This document shows, in pieces, positions 26,351-33,857 of a stretch of DNA of 64,000 bases (its first letter is position 1; the number at the start of each line of letters is the position of its first letter). The stretch covers positions 423,310 to 487,309 of the forward strand of contig NZ_KE557274.1 in NCBI RefSeq assembly GCF_000442255.1, written 5' to 3'. The notes under the pieces are model-generated. The model was not told the origin of the DNA, did not search any database, and saw only the letters and a program-made list of their open reading frames with translations. The DNA comes from Salipiger mucosus DSM 16094. Its GTDB lineage: Bacteria > Pseudomonadota > Alphaproteobacteria > Rhodobacterales > Rhodobacteraceae. A program made the position numbers and the translations under genes.

Positions 26351-27307
26351 ATGACAGCCACCGATATCCTTACCCCCGAAACCCCGGCTGGCGCCGTCCG
26401 TATCGCCGCGGTTGGTTTCAACACCGGGGCCGAAGCCGATCTGGACCGTCTCGATGCCCGTCTGGCGCACATGACGGAGATCGGATGCAATGGTGCCGAG
26501 ATCACCGCGACCGGGCTGGACGCCGTGGTTTCGTGCCGGCTACTCCCGGAACGGGTAGCCCGCATCCGCGAGATCATGGCCCGCTATCCATTGAATTATT
26601 CCATGCATGCGCCCATCGCCATCAACCTCATGGACGAGGAGCACGGTGATCTGATGCAGCGCGCTGCGATGGTGTCGATGGAACTCGCGGCCGAGATTGG
26701 CGCAGGTGCTGTCGTTATCCACCCGGGGCGTTGCCATCCCGCTGCCTGGGCCGAACGTCGCGAGGAGCTGCTGGCGCGCGAACTCGAGCGGTTGGCGCCC
26801 GTGGCAGCGCACGCCCGGAACCTCGGCACTGCCATCGCATACGAAAACATCTCGCCCAACCGGCGGGTGATCGAGGGGCTTGAGACCTCATATTCTCTGG
26901 ATCCGCGACAGCTTGCCGATCAGCTTTCGATGCTCGACCATAAGGCGGTTTTCGCATGTCTCGACATCAGTCACGCCCAACAGGGTGCAGTGCTGTGTGG
27001 CTTCGACATGATCGAGGCATGCGTCGCGTTGGGGCCCTGGATCGGACACATCCACTACTCCGACAGCACCGGCGTGCCGGCAACCTTCCCCTACACACAC
27101 GAGGGTGAAAAGCACTTCTTCGGTGTCGGCGACATGCATGCGCCGCGCGGCATGGGGTCGGTGGACTTCGACGCGCTGGCCGACCGACTTCCGGTACGCT
27201 CGGGCACCCGCGCGGTCATCGAGATCAAGCGCAACTTCCACAGCCACGCGGAGCGGGCAACGCTTCGCGCTGCACAGGACTTTGCGGCAAGGGTGAACGC
27301 GGCATGA
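26351..27307 (+). CDS. Sugar-phosphate isomerase/epimerase-like TIM-barrel protein (AP-endonuclease 2 fold)
   Basis: 318 residues of the xylose isomerase-like TIM-barrel superfamily. Likely metal ligands are in YSMHAPIAIN, AVVIHPGRCHP, IAYENIS (Glu), CLDISHAQ (Asp, His), GHIHYSDS and RAVIEIKRN (Glu). It lies 3 bp after the permease stop and overlaps the phosphodiesterase gene, so it belongs to the operon. It probably isomerises or otherwise processes the imported or released sugar-like compound. Substrate unknown. Confidence 0.8.
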   Translation: MTATDILTPETPAGAVRIAAVGFNTGAEADLDRLDARLAHMTEIGCNGAEITATGLDAVVSCRLLPERVARIREIMARYPLNYSMHAPIAINLMDEEHGDLMQRAAMVSMELAAEIGAGAVVIHPGRCHPAAWAERREELLARELERLAPVAAHARNLGTAIAYENISPNRRVIEGLETSYSLDPRQLADQLSMLDHKAVFACLDISHAQQGAVLCGFDMIEACVALGPWIGHIHYSDSTGVPATFPYTHEGEKHFFGVGDMHAPRGMGSVDFDALADRLPVRSGTRAVIEIKRNFHSHAERATLRAAQDFAARVNAA

Positions 27308-28743
27308 GCCCCGTTGTCGAAAAGGCGGTCGTCGTCGTCTTCGACGGACTGCGTCCGGATCTCATCGACGAGACGATGCCCAACCTGCAGGCCTTTGCAG
27401 CCGAGAGCCTGAATTTCGCGAACGCGCGCTCAGTCTTCCCGTCGCTCACGCGGGTCTGCACCACGTCTCTTGCCACGGGGACGTGGCCAGAGTCGCATGG
27501 GATCGTGGGAAACGCCTTCCATCTGCCGCAGGTCTTGCAGGGACGAGCCGTCGATACATCGGACTTCGAACATTTGGCTCGGATCCGTGCGACGCTCGGC
27601 GACATCGTGACTGCGGACAGTCTGGGGCATGCATTGGCCCGGGCGGGCAAGAAGATGGCTACGGTACATGCCGGGTCGGCAGGCTCTGCATTCCTTGTGA
27701 ACCACGAAGCCGCAAAGCACGGTCACTGGACGATTTCCGTCCATGGTGAAGGCAAGACCCAAACACCTGAAGCCGTCCGGCGTGCCGTAGCCGCATGCGG
27801 GCCATTGCCGGAGATGGAGATTCCCAAGATCGATGCAACCGGGTACGCTGGCAGGGTGCTGCGCGAGCTTGCTCTTGCACAGGACCGTGCCGACGTCGCG
27901 TGGCTCTGGTTACCCGAACCGGACACGTCGTTCCACTTTCGAGAAATTGGATCCGAAGCCAGCCGGAAGGCGCGCCGTGCCGCCGATGCGGTATTCGGAG
28001 AAGTTGTCGATTACATCCGTAGTGGGCCGGACGCCGAACGAACGGCCATCCTTGCGCTTTCAGACCACGGTCAGATTTCGACGGATGAGGAAGTCGACCT
28101 TGCTGCCGCGCTGACGAGGGAAGGTTTGACGGCGAGCACAACCCCAGACACCGACACAAAGCTCGCCATGGTTAATGGCGCCACCGGCGAGTTGCGGGCT
28201 CTGCGTGAGGATCCAGCGCTCCTTCCGGCGACGACCGCGTTCTTGCTGGGGCATCCGAAGGTCGGAGCTGTATTCGCCCGCGACGAACTCTGCGAAAGGC
28301 TTCCGGGGGCACTGCCTCAATCCTTGGTTCGGCACGGACACGCACGAGCGCCTGATCTATTTTTTGTCATGCGGTCAGATGATGGACTGGACACATGGGG
28401 CTTGCCCGGGCGTCGAGCGTACACCGGCGGCGTGCCGCTCGGCGGGGGAATGCATGGCGGGCTCAATCGCCACGAGATGACCACCACCATGATATGGAAC
28501 GTACCCGGTGGGCGGATTGGGACCGAAACCGCACCGACCAGTCTGGTGGACGTGGCCCCAACGCTGTCGATGCTGCTGGGGCTGACGCTTGAGGCCGAAG
28601 GGCGGGCCTTGCCGGTGGTGGCGGCCGATAGCGTCGATTTCAAGATACTCGAGGAGCCCGGGCAAGGCGGTGATGGCCCGTTTGTCCTGCGGCGTTTTCA
28701 GACCGCTGGTCGATTGTACATCGACTGTCTTGAAGCTGCCTGA
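27304..28743 (+). CDS. Alkaline phosphatase-superfamily phosphodiesterase (NPP-like)
   Basis: 479 residues related to type I phosphodiesterase/nucleotide pyrophosphatases. The first metal site VVFDGLRPDLIDETMPNL, nucleophile Thr in VFPSLTRVCTTSLATG, AWLWLPEPDTSFHF (Asp/His) and LALSDHGQIS (Asp-His) are visible, with a late His in GGGMHGGLNRHEM. No signal peptide, so it should act in the cytoplasm on an imported phosphodiester or phosphonate-like compound. ATGA overlap with the isomerase-like gene. Confidence 0.82.
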   Translation: MSPVVEKAVVVVFDGLRPDLIDETMPNLQAFAAESLNFANARSVFPSLTRVCTTSLATGTWPESHGIVGNAFHLPQVLQGRAVDTSDFEHLARIRATLGDIVTADSLGHALARAGKKMATVHAGSAGSAFLVNHEAAKHGHWTISVHGEGKTQTPEAVRRAVAACGPLPEMEIPKIDATGYAGRVLRELALAQDRADVAWLWLPEPDTSFHFREIGSEASRKARRAADAVFGEVVDYIRSGPDAERTAILALSDHGQISTDEEVDLAAALTREGLTASTTPDTDTKLAMVNGATGELRALREDPALLPATTAFLLGHPKVGAVFARDELCERLPGALPQSLVRHGHARAPDLFFVMRSDDGLDTWGLPGRRAYTGGVPLGGGMHGGLNRHEMTTTMIWNVPGGRIGTETAPTSLVDVAPTLSMLLGLTLEAEGRALPVVAADSVDFKILEEPGQGGDGPFVLRRFQTAGRLYIDCLEAA

Positions 28744-28825
28744 GCAAGGCTCGGAGACCGATGTCCTCGCTGCACAGAGACTGGCCTGGTAGGTTGCCGG
28801 ACTCTGTGCACAAGCCGCTCCATTT

Positions 28826-29449
28826 TCAGAGCTGACGCCGGGAATACAAGTCCAACGGACTCTTCGGGAACCGAAACAGGCCGCCTGGCGTGCATCCATG
28901 ATTTTGGAAGCCGTGCCGACCGTAAAAAGCTTCCAGTTCCTCCTTGTTGAGGCCCTCGGAGCCGAACGGCTCATGGTAGAGCGCGAGACCGCAGTCAGCT
29001 TCGTCGGCGGCATCTACCAAGCGGCGCAGGATGCGATGTGCGATACCTTGGCCGCGATATGACGGCGCGACCCAGATCCCGTGCAGGACGAAGCGCCTGT
29101 CCAGGAGCTCGTGCTCGAGGTAAGCGACATTGTCGACGGCATTGAGATAGTACGTGCGCTCTCCGGTTTCGCCGCGAGTTGCCCGGAGGCCTGGAACATC
29201 CTGGATCATCGACAGGACTTTTCCGTACTTGCTCTCGGCAAGTTGCTCGGATCGCTGGACGCCCGCTTCCAGGTCACGCACGATGTCGGGATGACGCTTC
29301 AAGCAGTAGTGCTGCAGTCCATTTTGCATGGCGACGGCAACAAAGCTGCGCAGATCCGACTTCAGCTTCCTGTTCTCGGCCAGCAACTCGCCTTGACACT
29401 GAGCGGGCATGGCAAAATCGCCTAGATTCATCCTGTTCGTGTACGGCAT
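28826..29449 (-). CDS. GNAT-family acetyltransferase with N-terminal helical extension
   Basis: 207 residues. The C-terminal half carries the GNAT fold with motif A GIWVAPSYRGQGIAHRILRRLVDAA (acetyl-CoA pyrophosphate loop RGQGIA) and a final FYGRHGF strand-helix. The N-terminal 90 residues are helical (LLAENRKLKSDLRSFVAVAMQ) and not recognised. A strong ribosome-binding site GGAGGATACGTC fixes the start at 29449. Substrate unknown. Confidence 0.8.
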   Translation of the reverse strand: MPYTNRMNLGDFAMPAQCQGELLAENRKLKSDLRSFVAVAMQNGLQHYCLKRHPDIVRDLEAGVQRSEQLAESKYGKVLSMIQDVPGLRATRGETGERTYYLNAVDNVAYLEHELLDRRFVLHGIWVAPSYRGQGIAHRILRRLVDAADEADCGLALYHEPFGSEGLNKEELEAFYGRHGFQNHGCTPGGLFRFPKSPLDLYSRRQL

Positions 29450-29625
29450 GACGTATCCTCCCCGGAGGATTTCTACGGCATCTCGCAGACTTTGGCACCT
29501 CCAAAAATGACCCTACGTCAATCAGGCGTGAAAATCGGCACGAAATGGCCTCCCGCTGCGTTCAGGGATTGCATGTCTGCCCGGAGGGCCCGAGATGCGT
29601 TGCAAACGCCGGAAAGTGAGAACCG

Positions 29626-30246
29626 ATGCAAATCGAGGCAGGACCTAGACGACGACCTTCTCTATCGCTCCCGATCCTGCGCACATGCCGCAGCCAGGAG
29701 CGCGCAGGGGCGCTGACGCTCGGGAGTCTCCTGGCTGAGCTCGGGGAGACGTCGTTCGCGTGGGCCATCGTCATCTTCTCACTGCTGACGCTTCTGCCTC
29801 TACCGCCAGGGTCGTCACTGGTCACGGCCGTCCCGCTTCTGGTTGCAACCGGGCAGATGGCGCTTGGATTTCCGAGCGTGAAGCTCCCCGGTCCCCTCTC
29901 CCGGTTTCGCCTCGACCAGGGAAAGATGAGGCAAACCGTGCTTCGATTGCGGCCGATCACCCGCCGGCTGGAGCGCATTCTGCGGGAACGGCACTCGCCA
30001 CTGCTGGATCGCCGCCATGATCGACTGCTTGGATCGCTGCTCTTCCTGATCGCTTTCGCGCTTTTCATCCCGCTGCCGTTCACGGGCTGGTTTCCGGCGA
30101 TCTCGCTCTTCGTGATCGGCGTCGGTCTCGTTGAACGGGATGGGGTCGCCACCACTGTCGGCCTCGCAATCGGCGGAGCGTCGGTTGTCCTGACCGCAGG
30201 GATCCTGATTTCTCTCGGCCTGGGCGCCGAGGCCATGCTCGATTAA
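29626..30246 (+). CDS. exoD: ExoD-family membrane protein
   Basis: 206 residues. It shows the ExoD pattern: LGSLLAELGETSFAWAIVIFSLLTLLPLPPGSSLVTAVPLL, then a basic loop and two or three further hydrophobic helices (LLGSLLFLIAFALFIPLPFTGWFPAISLFVIGVGLVERDGV). ExoD of Sinorhizobium affects exopolysaccharide synthesis and alkaline tolerance; biochemical function is not established. Stands alone between unrelated genes. Confidence 0.85.
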   Translation: MQIEAGPRRRPSLSLPILRTCRSQERAGALTLGSLLAELGETSFAWAIVIFSLLTLLPLPPGSSLVTAVPLLVATGQMALGFPSVKLPGPLSRFRLDQGKMRQTVLRLRPITRRLERILRERHSPLLDRRHDRLLGSLLFLIAFALFIPLPFTGWFPAISLFVIGVGLVERDGVATTVGLAIGGASVVLTAGILISLGLGAEAMLD

Positions 30247-30266
30247 ATTGACCGCTTTTGCCAAAT

Positions 30267-30644
30267 TCAAGCTTCTTCGGAAGCGTCCCGCAACCGGATC
30301 GAATTCGGAACGATCCGCGGCGTCTTCTCACCGAGGCGTTCCCGGATCTCATCGGCAGACATGGTGGCGTGCGCGTTGGTGAGTTGCCGTTTCCTGGCGC
30401 GTTCAATTGCGGAGATCGGCCAAAGCAAGACGCCACCGACACGATGAGCCAGGTCGGCGACCGTCGCTGTGATGCCCGAGACCAACATCAGGATCGCAAT
30501 CGGGACCCAGACCGGGATCAGCACGACCACCGCGATCATTTCCAGAATTCCGAGTCCCCAGCGACGGAGGACGAACGCCCGGATTTCCGGGCAGGCGCGC
30601 GCGATCCGGGCTTCTCGAAGGACTCGTTTTCCCCACATCATCAT
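30267..30644 (-). CDS. Small membrane protein of unknown function
   Basis: 125 residues with one long or two short hydrophobic segments (LGILEMIAVVVLIPVWVPIAILMLVSGITATVADLAH) between basic ends. No family recognised. It overlaps the upstream gene by an ATGA and is the last of a four-gene cluster on the minus strand. Confidence 0.6.
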   Translation of the reverse strand: MMMWGKRVLREARIARACPEIRAFVLRRWGLGILEMIAVVVLIPVWVPIAILMLVSGITATVADLAHRVGGVLLWPISAIERARKRQLTNAHATMSADEIRERLGEKTPRIVPNSIRLRDASEEA

Positions 30645-30916
30645 GCGATCTCTCCCGCTCTTTCGGTGACATCGTCGAGGATCGCGCGCATTTCCTTGCG
30701 CGCCTTGAACATCTCCCCGGCGACCTTGTGACGTCCGTCGTCCGCATCCGCATGAAGCAGGCTGTATCTGGCAAGAAGGTCGGTGTACTTCTGGCCAAGC
30801 TTCAGGAAACGCTCCATCTCTTCGAGAACCGGCGCGGGCCCGTCCTCGACAGTGCCTTCGTCTTCCGCATCTGAAATTTCGGGATTCTGCTCTTCGAGCG
30901 AGAGTTGCTCGGACAT
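30641..30916 (-). CDS. Small acidic hypothetical protein
   Basis: 91 residues, acidic N-terminus (EEQNPEISDAEDEGTVEDG) followed by an amphipathic helical region (MERFLKLGQKYTDLLARYSLLHADADD). Start MSEQLSLEEQ at 30916 is supported by GAGGAG 6 bp upstream; the longer in-frame extension overlaps the preceding gene. No family recognised. Confidence 0.6.
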   Translation of the reverse strand: MSEQLSLEEQNPEISDAEDEGTVEDGPAPVLEEMERFLKLGQKYTDLLARYSLLHADADDGRHKVAGEMFKARKEMRAILDDVTERAGEIA

Positions 30917-30927
30917 CGTGGTGCTCC

Positions 30928-31446
30928 TCAGTGCTTCCGGGCGGCGGGGGTTTCCGCGCGCTGCATTCGTTTGAGCTCGGCCACGCCCAGCGCGAGCGCG
31001 CGGATCAGGTCCCGCCGAGCATCCTTGGGCTTCCAGGCTTTCGGATCCATGCTCCAGGTCCGAGGGATCTCTCTTTCGGGCGCTGGGCGGCCCATTAGGG
31101 TATCGGCGGCCTGCAGGGCGTATGTCCCGCCGGCCGCGGCCAGGCGGCCCGCGAAATATCTGTCGTCGTTTTCGGCGGTCCAGCCTTCGACCTCGACCTG
31201 GCGCCGGCATTCGTCATCGACCTCGTGGAAAATCGGGTCCAGGTTGTTGGCGCATTCCCCGGCTCCTGCGGTCGCGATCTGGGCTCGAGCCTCGGCGAGG
31301 AGCCGGTCCCGTTCGTTCAGGATCTCCTGAAATCGCCGGGTCGACAGGACGACGTAGCCTTGGCGATACGAGATATCGGCGTCCCCGGAGAGAACGGCCT
31401 CGATGCTCGAAAGATCGGCATCCGGGGAGGTGGTTTTTTTGGTCAT
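30928..31446 (-). CDS. Phage/mobile-element-type hypothetical protein with VEGWTAENDDRYFAG motif
   Basis: 172 residues. The stretch DDECRRQVEVEGWTAENDDRYFAGRLAAAGGTYAL matches a recurrent pattern in small phage and island proteins (ExGWTxExDDxY...LAxAAxxYA). The N-terminal half (SYRQGYVVLSTRRFQEILNERDRLLAEARAQIA) is a coiled coil. Function unknown. A 14-bp palindrome lies 24 bp upstream of its start. Confidence 0.6.
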   Translation of the reverse strand: MTKKTTSPDADLSSIEAVLSGDADISYRQGYVVLSTRRFQEILNERDRLLAEARAQIATAGAGECANNLDPIFHEVDDECRRQVEVEGWTAENDDRYFAGRLAAAGGTYALQAADTLMGRPAPEREIPRTWSMDPKAWKPKDARRDLIRALALGVAELKRMQRAETPAARKH

Positions 31447-31469
31447 TGGAACTCCTGTGAAAATGGATC

Positions 31470-31483
31470 CTGAAAATTTTCAG
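31470..31483. promoter_or_regulatory. Palindrome CTGAAAATTTTCAG
   Basis: Perfect 14-bp AT-centred inverted repeat in the short gap between two minus-strand genes, 24 bp before the start at 31446. Could be an operator overlapping the promoter. Confidence 0.35.
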
Positions 31484-31493
31484 AGCGGCTGCG

Positions 31494-31787
31494 TTACACC
31501 GCTTGCCAAGCGTCCTGAAAACTCATCTCGTCGATGAGCGTGATGTCGCATTCTGTCTCGAGCCAGGCCCGCGCTCCGCAGCGAAGTTGAGCGCCGTTAT
31601 AGATCGCGCGGGTGCGACCTTCGAAGGTGACCTCGCGAGCGTAGCGGGTCCGGCCGTCTGGACACTTCACCGTATAGACCGGTCGGTTTCCGCCATCCTT
31701 GGCATTCTGACCGATGTGCTGCCGGTTCACATGCACGATGGTCGGCTTGCCGGGCTTGGCCGGAATGGTGGACGTGGTGCTGGTCAT
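31494..31787 (-). CDS. Small conserved-type hypothetical protein (HVNRQHI...NRPVYTVK)
   Basis: 97 residues with the pattern IVHVNRQHIGQNAKDGGNRPVYTVKCPDGRTRYAREV and GAQLRCGARAWLETECDI. I recall similar short proteins of unknown function in phages and mobile elements. Its start overlaps a possible 55-codon gene upstream (ATGA). Confidence 0.6.
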   Translation of the reverse strand: MTSTTSTIPAKPGKPTIVHVNRQHIGQNAKDGGNRPVYTVKCPDGRTRYAREVTFEGRTRAIYNGAQLRCGARAWLETECDITLIDEMSFQDAWQAV

Positions 31788-31951
31788 GCGCTCACCCCCG
31801 AGACCGTTACATCCTGATTTTTCGTTTCACGAAGTTGACGTCGTGCTGCGAGAAAATCCCGAGCCCATTGATCTCGGGCGGCCCACTGTGCCTTGGAGCG
31901 GTCATGGGCCTCCAGGGCGGCCCCAGTTTTCCGCAACGAACGCAACATCAT
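31784..31951 (-). CDS. Possible small basic protein
   Basis: 55 codons (MMLRSLRKTGAALEAHDRSKAQWAARDQWARDFLAA...), predicted helical. Its stop overlaps the next start (ATGA), which suggests translational coupling, and its start lies at the iscB stop. No ribosome-binding site is obvious and no family is recognised. Confidence 0.3.
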   Translation of the reverse strand: MMLRSLRKTGAALEAHDRSKAQWAARDQWARDFLAARRQLRETKNQDVTVSGVSA

Positions 31952-33237
31952 TGATACGCGTATCCGTCGTTGCGATGGATCGCCGCGAAGTCGCGAAGCG
32001 GGAATGAGCATGGTTTCCGTCCCGCGGCGCGGAGTTCAAAATTACCCTTGGTGCGCGGAGAGATGCGACCTTCTAGCCCGCGCGCCTTGGCGATGTCGCC
32101 GGAGCGCCAGCCGTGGATGGGCTTGAGCGGGCGGATCTGAGCGGCGCCCGCCTTGTTGCGGCGGGGCTGGCCGTGTTTGTCAAACACGCCCTTCTGTCGA
32201 CCACCCTGACCCTTGGCAGAGATAAGCAACGGCTTGTCGGTGCGAAGGGTCAGGGCATCCACGCGGCCGACGGCTGCAGCATCGAGCCAATGAGCCTTGG
32301 GCCAGCCCATCCGCTTGCGGTTGTACTTGGTCCTGCCGCCTGTTCCCGTCGTGACAGGCAGCCCCGTCAGCTTCAGTGCGTTGATCAAGACCCAGCGTGT
32401 CGAGTTGACCGATGCCGCGTCTCTGAGAGGCTGTTTCGCCTGTTTCCTGATGCGCGCCAGAAGGTCGGGCCTGCCCGACAGGAAGTCCTCGACGGGGCGG
32501 TTGCCTTTCTTCTGGTTGCAGGGCTCGCAGGCCAGCGTCAGGTTGCTGACCCTGTTCGAGCCGCCGCGCGACCTGGGTTGGATATGTTCAACCTCGAGCG
32601 GGCGGCCCTCTGCCCCGCAATAGGCGCATTTGCGGCCCCATTTTGCGAGTAGATACTCCTTCACTTCGTAGCCTGCCAGATCGCCCTGCTGATACTCGAC
32701 GCCGCTGATTTCAGGGTTCTGCATCTGCTGCAGATCGAATCTCACCAGTTCCATCGCGATGGAGGCGGCAGGCGCGTAGCGGCAGAACCTGTCCATCCAG
32801 GTCATGATCGTTTCGACGCGGTGCATCAGGCTCGGTGCGAGCCAACCCTTCTCACGCTTTCGGCCGGCGTTGTTGATCTGAGCCTTTGTCCTGTAACGTG
32901 GCTTGCGGTAGCGCAGCTTGTTCCGCCGTCCACGACGGCGCTCACGGCGCATCTGCAAGCGGTCCCTGATTTGGTGGCCACGATGGGTCAGCTCCCCGCC
33001 CCAGATAACCTTGTCACCCTGCACCAGCGCCAGACCCGTGACCTTGGAGCCGGGGTCGATTTTCACTTCAACCGGTGCGGGCTCCGCATCAGGCACCTTC
33101 CGCTTGAGGATGATCGTGAAGGGATAACGACGAAACACCGCCGCCTTCCCATCGCGCAGCAACTGCCGCGCTCGTGCTGGCGACGTCGGCGATAAGGGTC
33201 GCCGACCGTCATCCAGAACTAAAACATAGTTGGACAT
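31948..33237 (-). CDS. iscB: IscB RNA-guided nuclease (PLMP-RuvC-HNH)
   Basis: 429 residues with the full IscB order. An N-terminal PLMP-type region (VLVLDDGRRPLSPTSPARARQLLRDGKAAVFRRYPFTI, 5-43) is followed by RuvC-I VEVKIDPGSKVTGLAL (Asp about 61), an arginine-rich bridge helix (RLQMRRERRRGRRNKLRYRKPRY), RuvC-II ASIAMELVRFD (Glu), an HNH domain with zinc-binding CxxC pairs (KCAYCGAEGRPLEVEHIQPRSRGGSNRVSNLTLACEPCNQKKGN) and RuvC-III AHWLDAAAVGR (His, Asp). All catalytic residues appear intact. IscB is the ancestor-type of Cas9 and cuts DNA using an omega RNA encoded just upstream. No transposase lies beside it. Confidence 0.93.
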   Translation of the reverse strand: MSNYVLVLDDGRRPLSPTSPARARQLLRDGKAAVFRRYPFTIILKRKVPDAEPAPVEVKIDPGSKVTGLALVQGDKVIWGGELTHRGHQIRDRLQMRRERRRGRRNKLRYRKPRYRTKAQINNAGRKREKGWLAPSLMHRVETIMTWMDRFCRYAPAASIAMELVRFDLQQMQNPEISGVEYQQGDLAGYEVKEYLLAKWGRKCAYCGAEGRPLEVEHIQPRSRGGSNRVSNLTLACEPCNQKKGNRPVEDFLSGRPDLLARIRKQAKQPLRDAASVNSTRWVLINALKLTGLPVTTGTGGRTKYNRKRMGWPKAHWLDAAAVGRVDALTLRTDKPLLISAKGQGGRQKGVFDKHGQPRRNKAGAAQIRPLKPIHGWRSGDIAKARGLEGRISPRTKGNFELRAAGRKPCSFPLRDFAAIHRNDGYAYQ

Positions 33238-33454
33238 TTCTGTCCCTTTCTGGCCCTCAGGCCGTTAAGTTTGCCTCGACAAGGTTACTGGCGCTTTCGT
33301 GTGCCCAACTCACTGGACCTTTCAGTCCCTCCCGCTCGCGCGAGAGACTTAAAGCTGGGCGAAAGAGGCAATGGCTGGCGTTCACCAAAGCATTTCATCA
33401 CGCCACTAACGTAGATTGGATTTCTCCTTTCTTAGTCTGCACCCCACCCGGCGC
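33238..33454 (-). ncRNA. Candidate omega RNA upstream of iscB
   Basis: The omega RNA of IscB is encoded directly 5' of the gene. This 217-bp gap has no gene and shows several complementary pairs: GAGGCAA (33365-33371) with TTGCCTC (33271-33277); ACTTAA (33347-33352) with TTAAGT (33265-33270); TGGGC (33356-33360) with GCCCA (33303-33307); and local hairpins GGAC/GTCC (33315-33328) and GGCC-CTCA-GGCC (33252-33263). The guide would be at the 5' end, towards 33390-33450. Confidence 0.6.
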
Positions 33455-33769
33455 TCAGAACGCGATGTTGCGTTCGTTGCGCGTTAGGGTGAGGGCCGCT
33501 TGCCCGGTTTCCGTCAGGAACCAGAGATTGGACTGGCGGCAGGTGCCGATCTTGACCTTGAGGCCAACCCGGATCCACCCGTTCTTGCGTGCTTGCCTGT
33601 GAGCGCGGCGCAACCAGGACTCGTCGGGTGTTGCGCGGGCACCGAACCGATCAGCACCTTCGGCATCCCGGTTTCGGACGAAACGGGCCATCACCTGGTC
33701 GATGTATTTCGGTTGCTTGGGCACTTTGCGACCGACGAGCTTCTCGGCCGGCGTCATTTTCTTGGGCAT
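33455..33769 (-). CDS. Hypothetical small basic protein, possibly DNA-binding
   Basis: 104 residues, lysine- and arginine-rich (MPKKMTPAEKLVGRKVPKQPKYIDQVMARFVRNRDAEG). The second half (SWLRRAHRQARKNGWIRVGLKVKIGTCRQSNLWFLTETGQAALT) resembles a winged-helix effector segment. No family named. A good promoter precedes it (33789-33818). Confidence 0.55.
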   Translation of the reverse strand: MPKKMTPAEKLVGRKVPKQPKYIDQVMARFVRNRDAEGADRFGARATPDESWLRRAHRQARKNGWIRVGLKVKIGTCRQSNLWFLTETGQAALTLTRNERNIAF

Positions 33770-33788
33770 ACTCTCTCCTAGTAAAAAT

Positions 33789-33818
33789 AGAATAGAAAAG
33801 AATAGGGTGTCTTGTCAA
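33789..33818 (-). promoter_or_regulatory. Promoter TTGACA-N18-TATTCT
   Basis: On the minus strand TTGACA (33818-33813) and TATTCT (33794-33789) are separated by 18 bp, about 20 bp before the start of the gene at 33769. The same hexamers and spacing occur at 52925-52954. Confidence 0.5.
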
Positions 33819-33857
33819 CTTATATTCTTTGGTGTACCTCCACCGTGTAAGTTTAGA

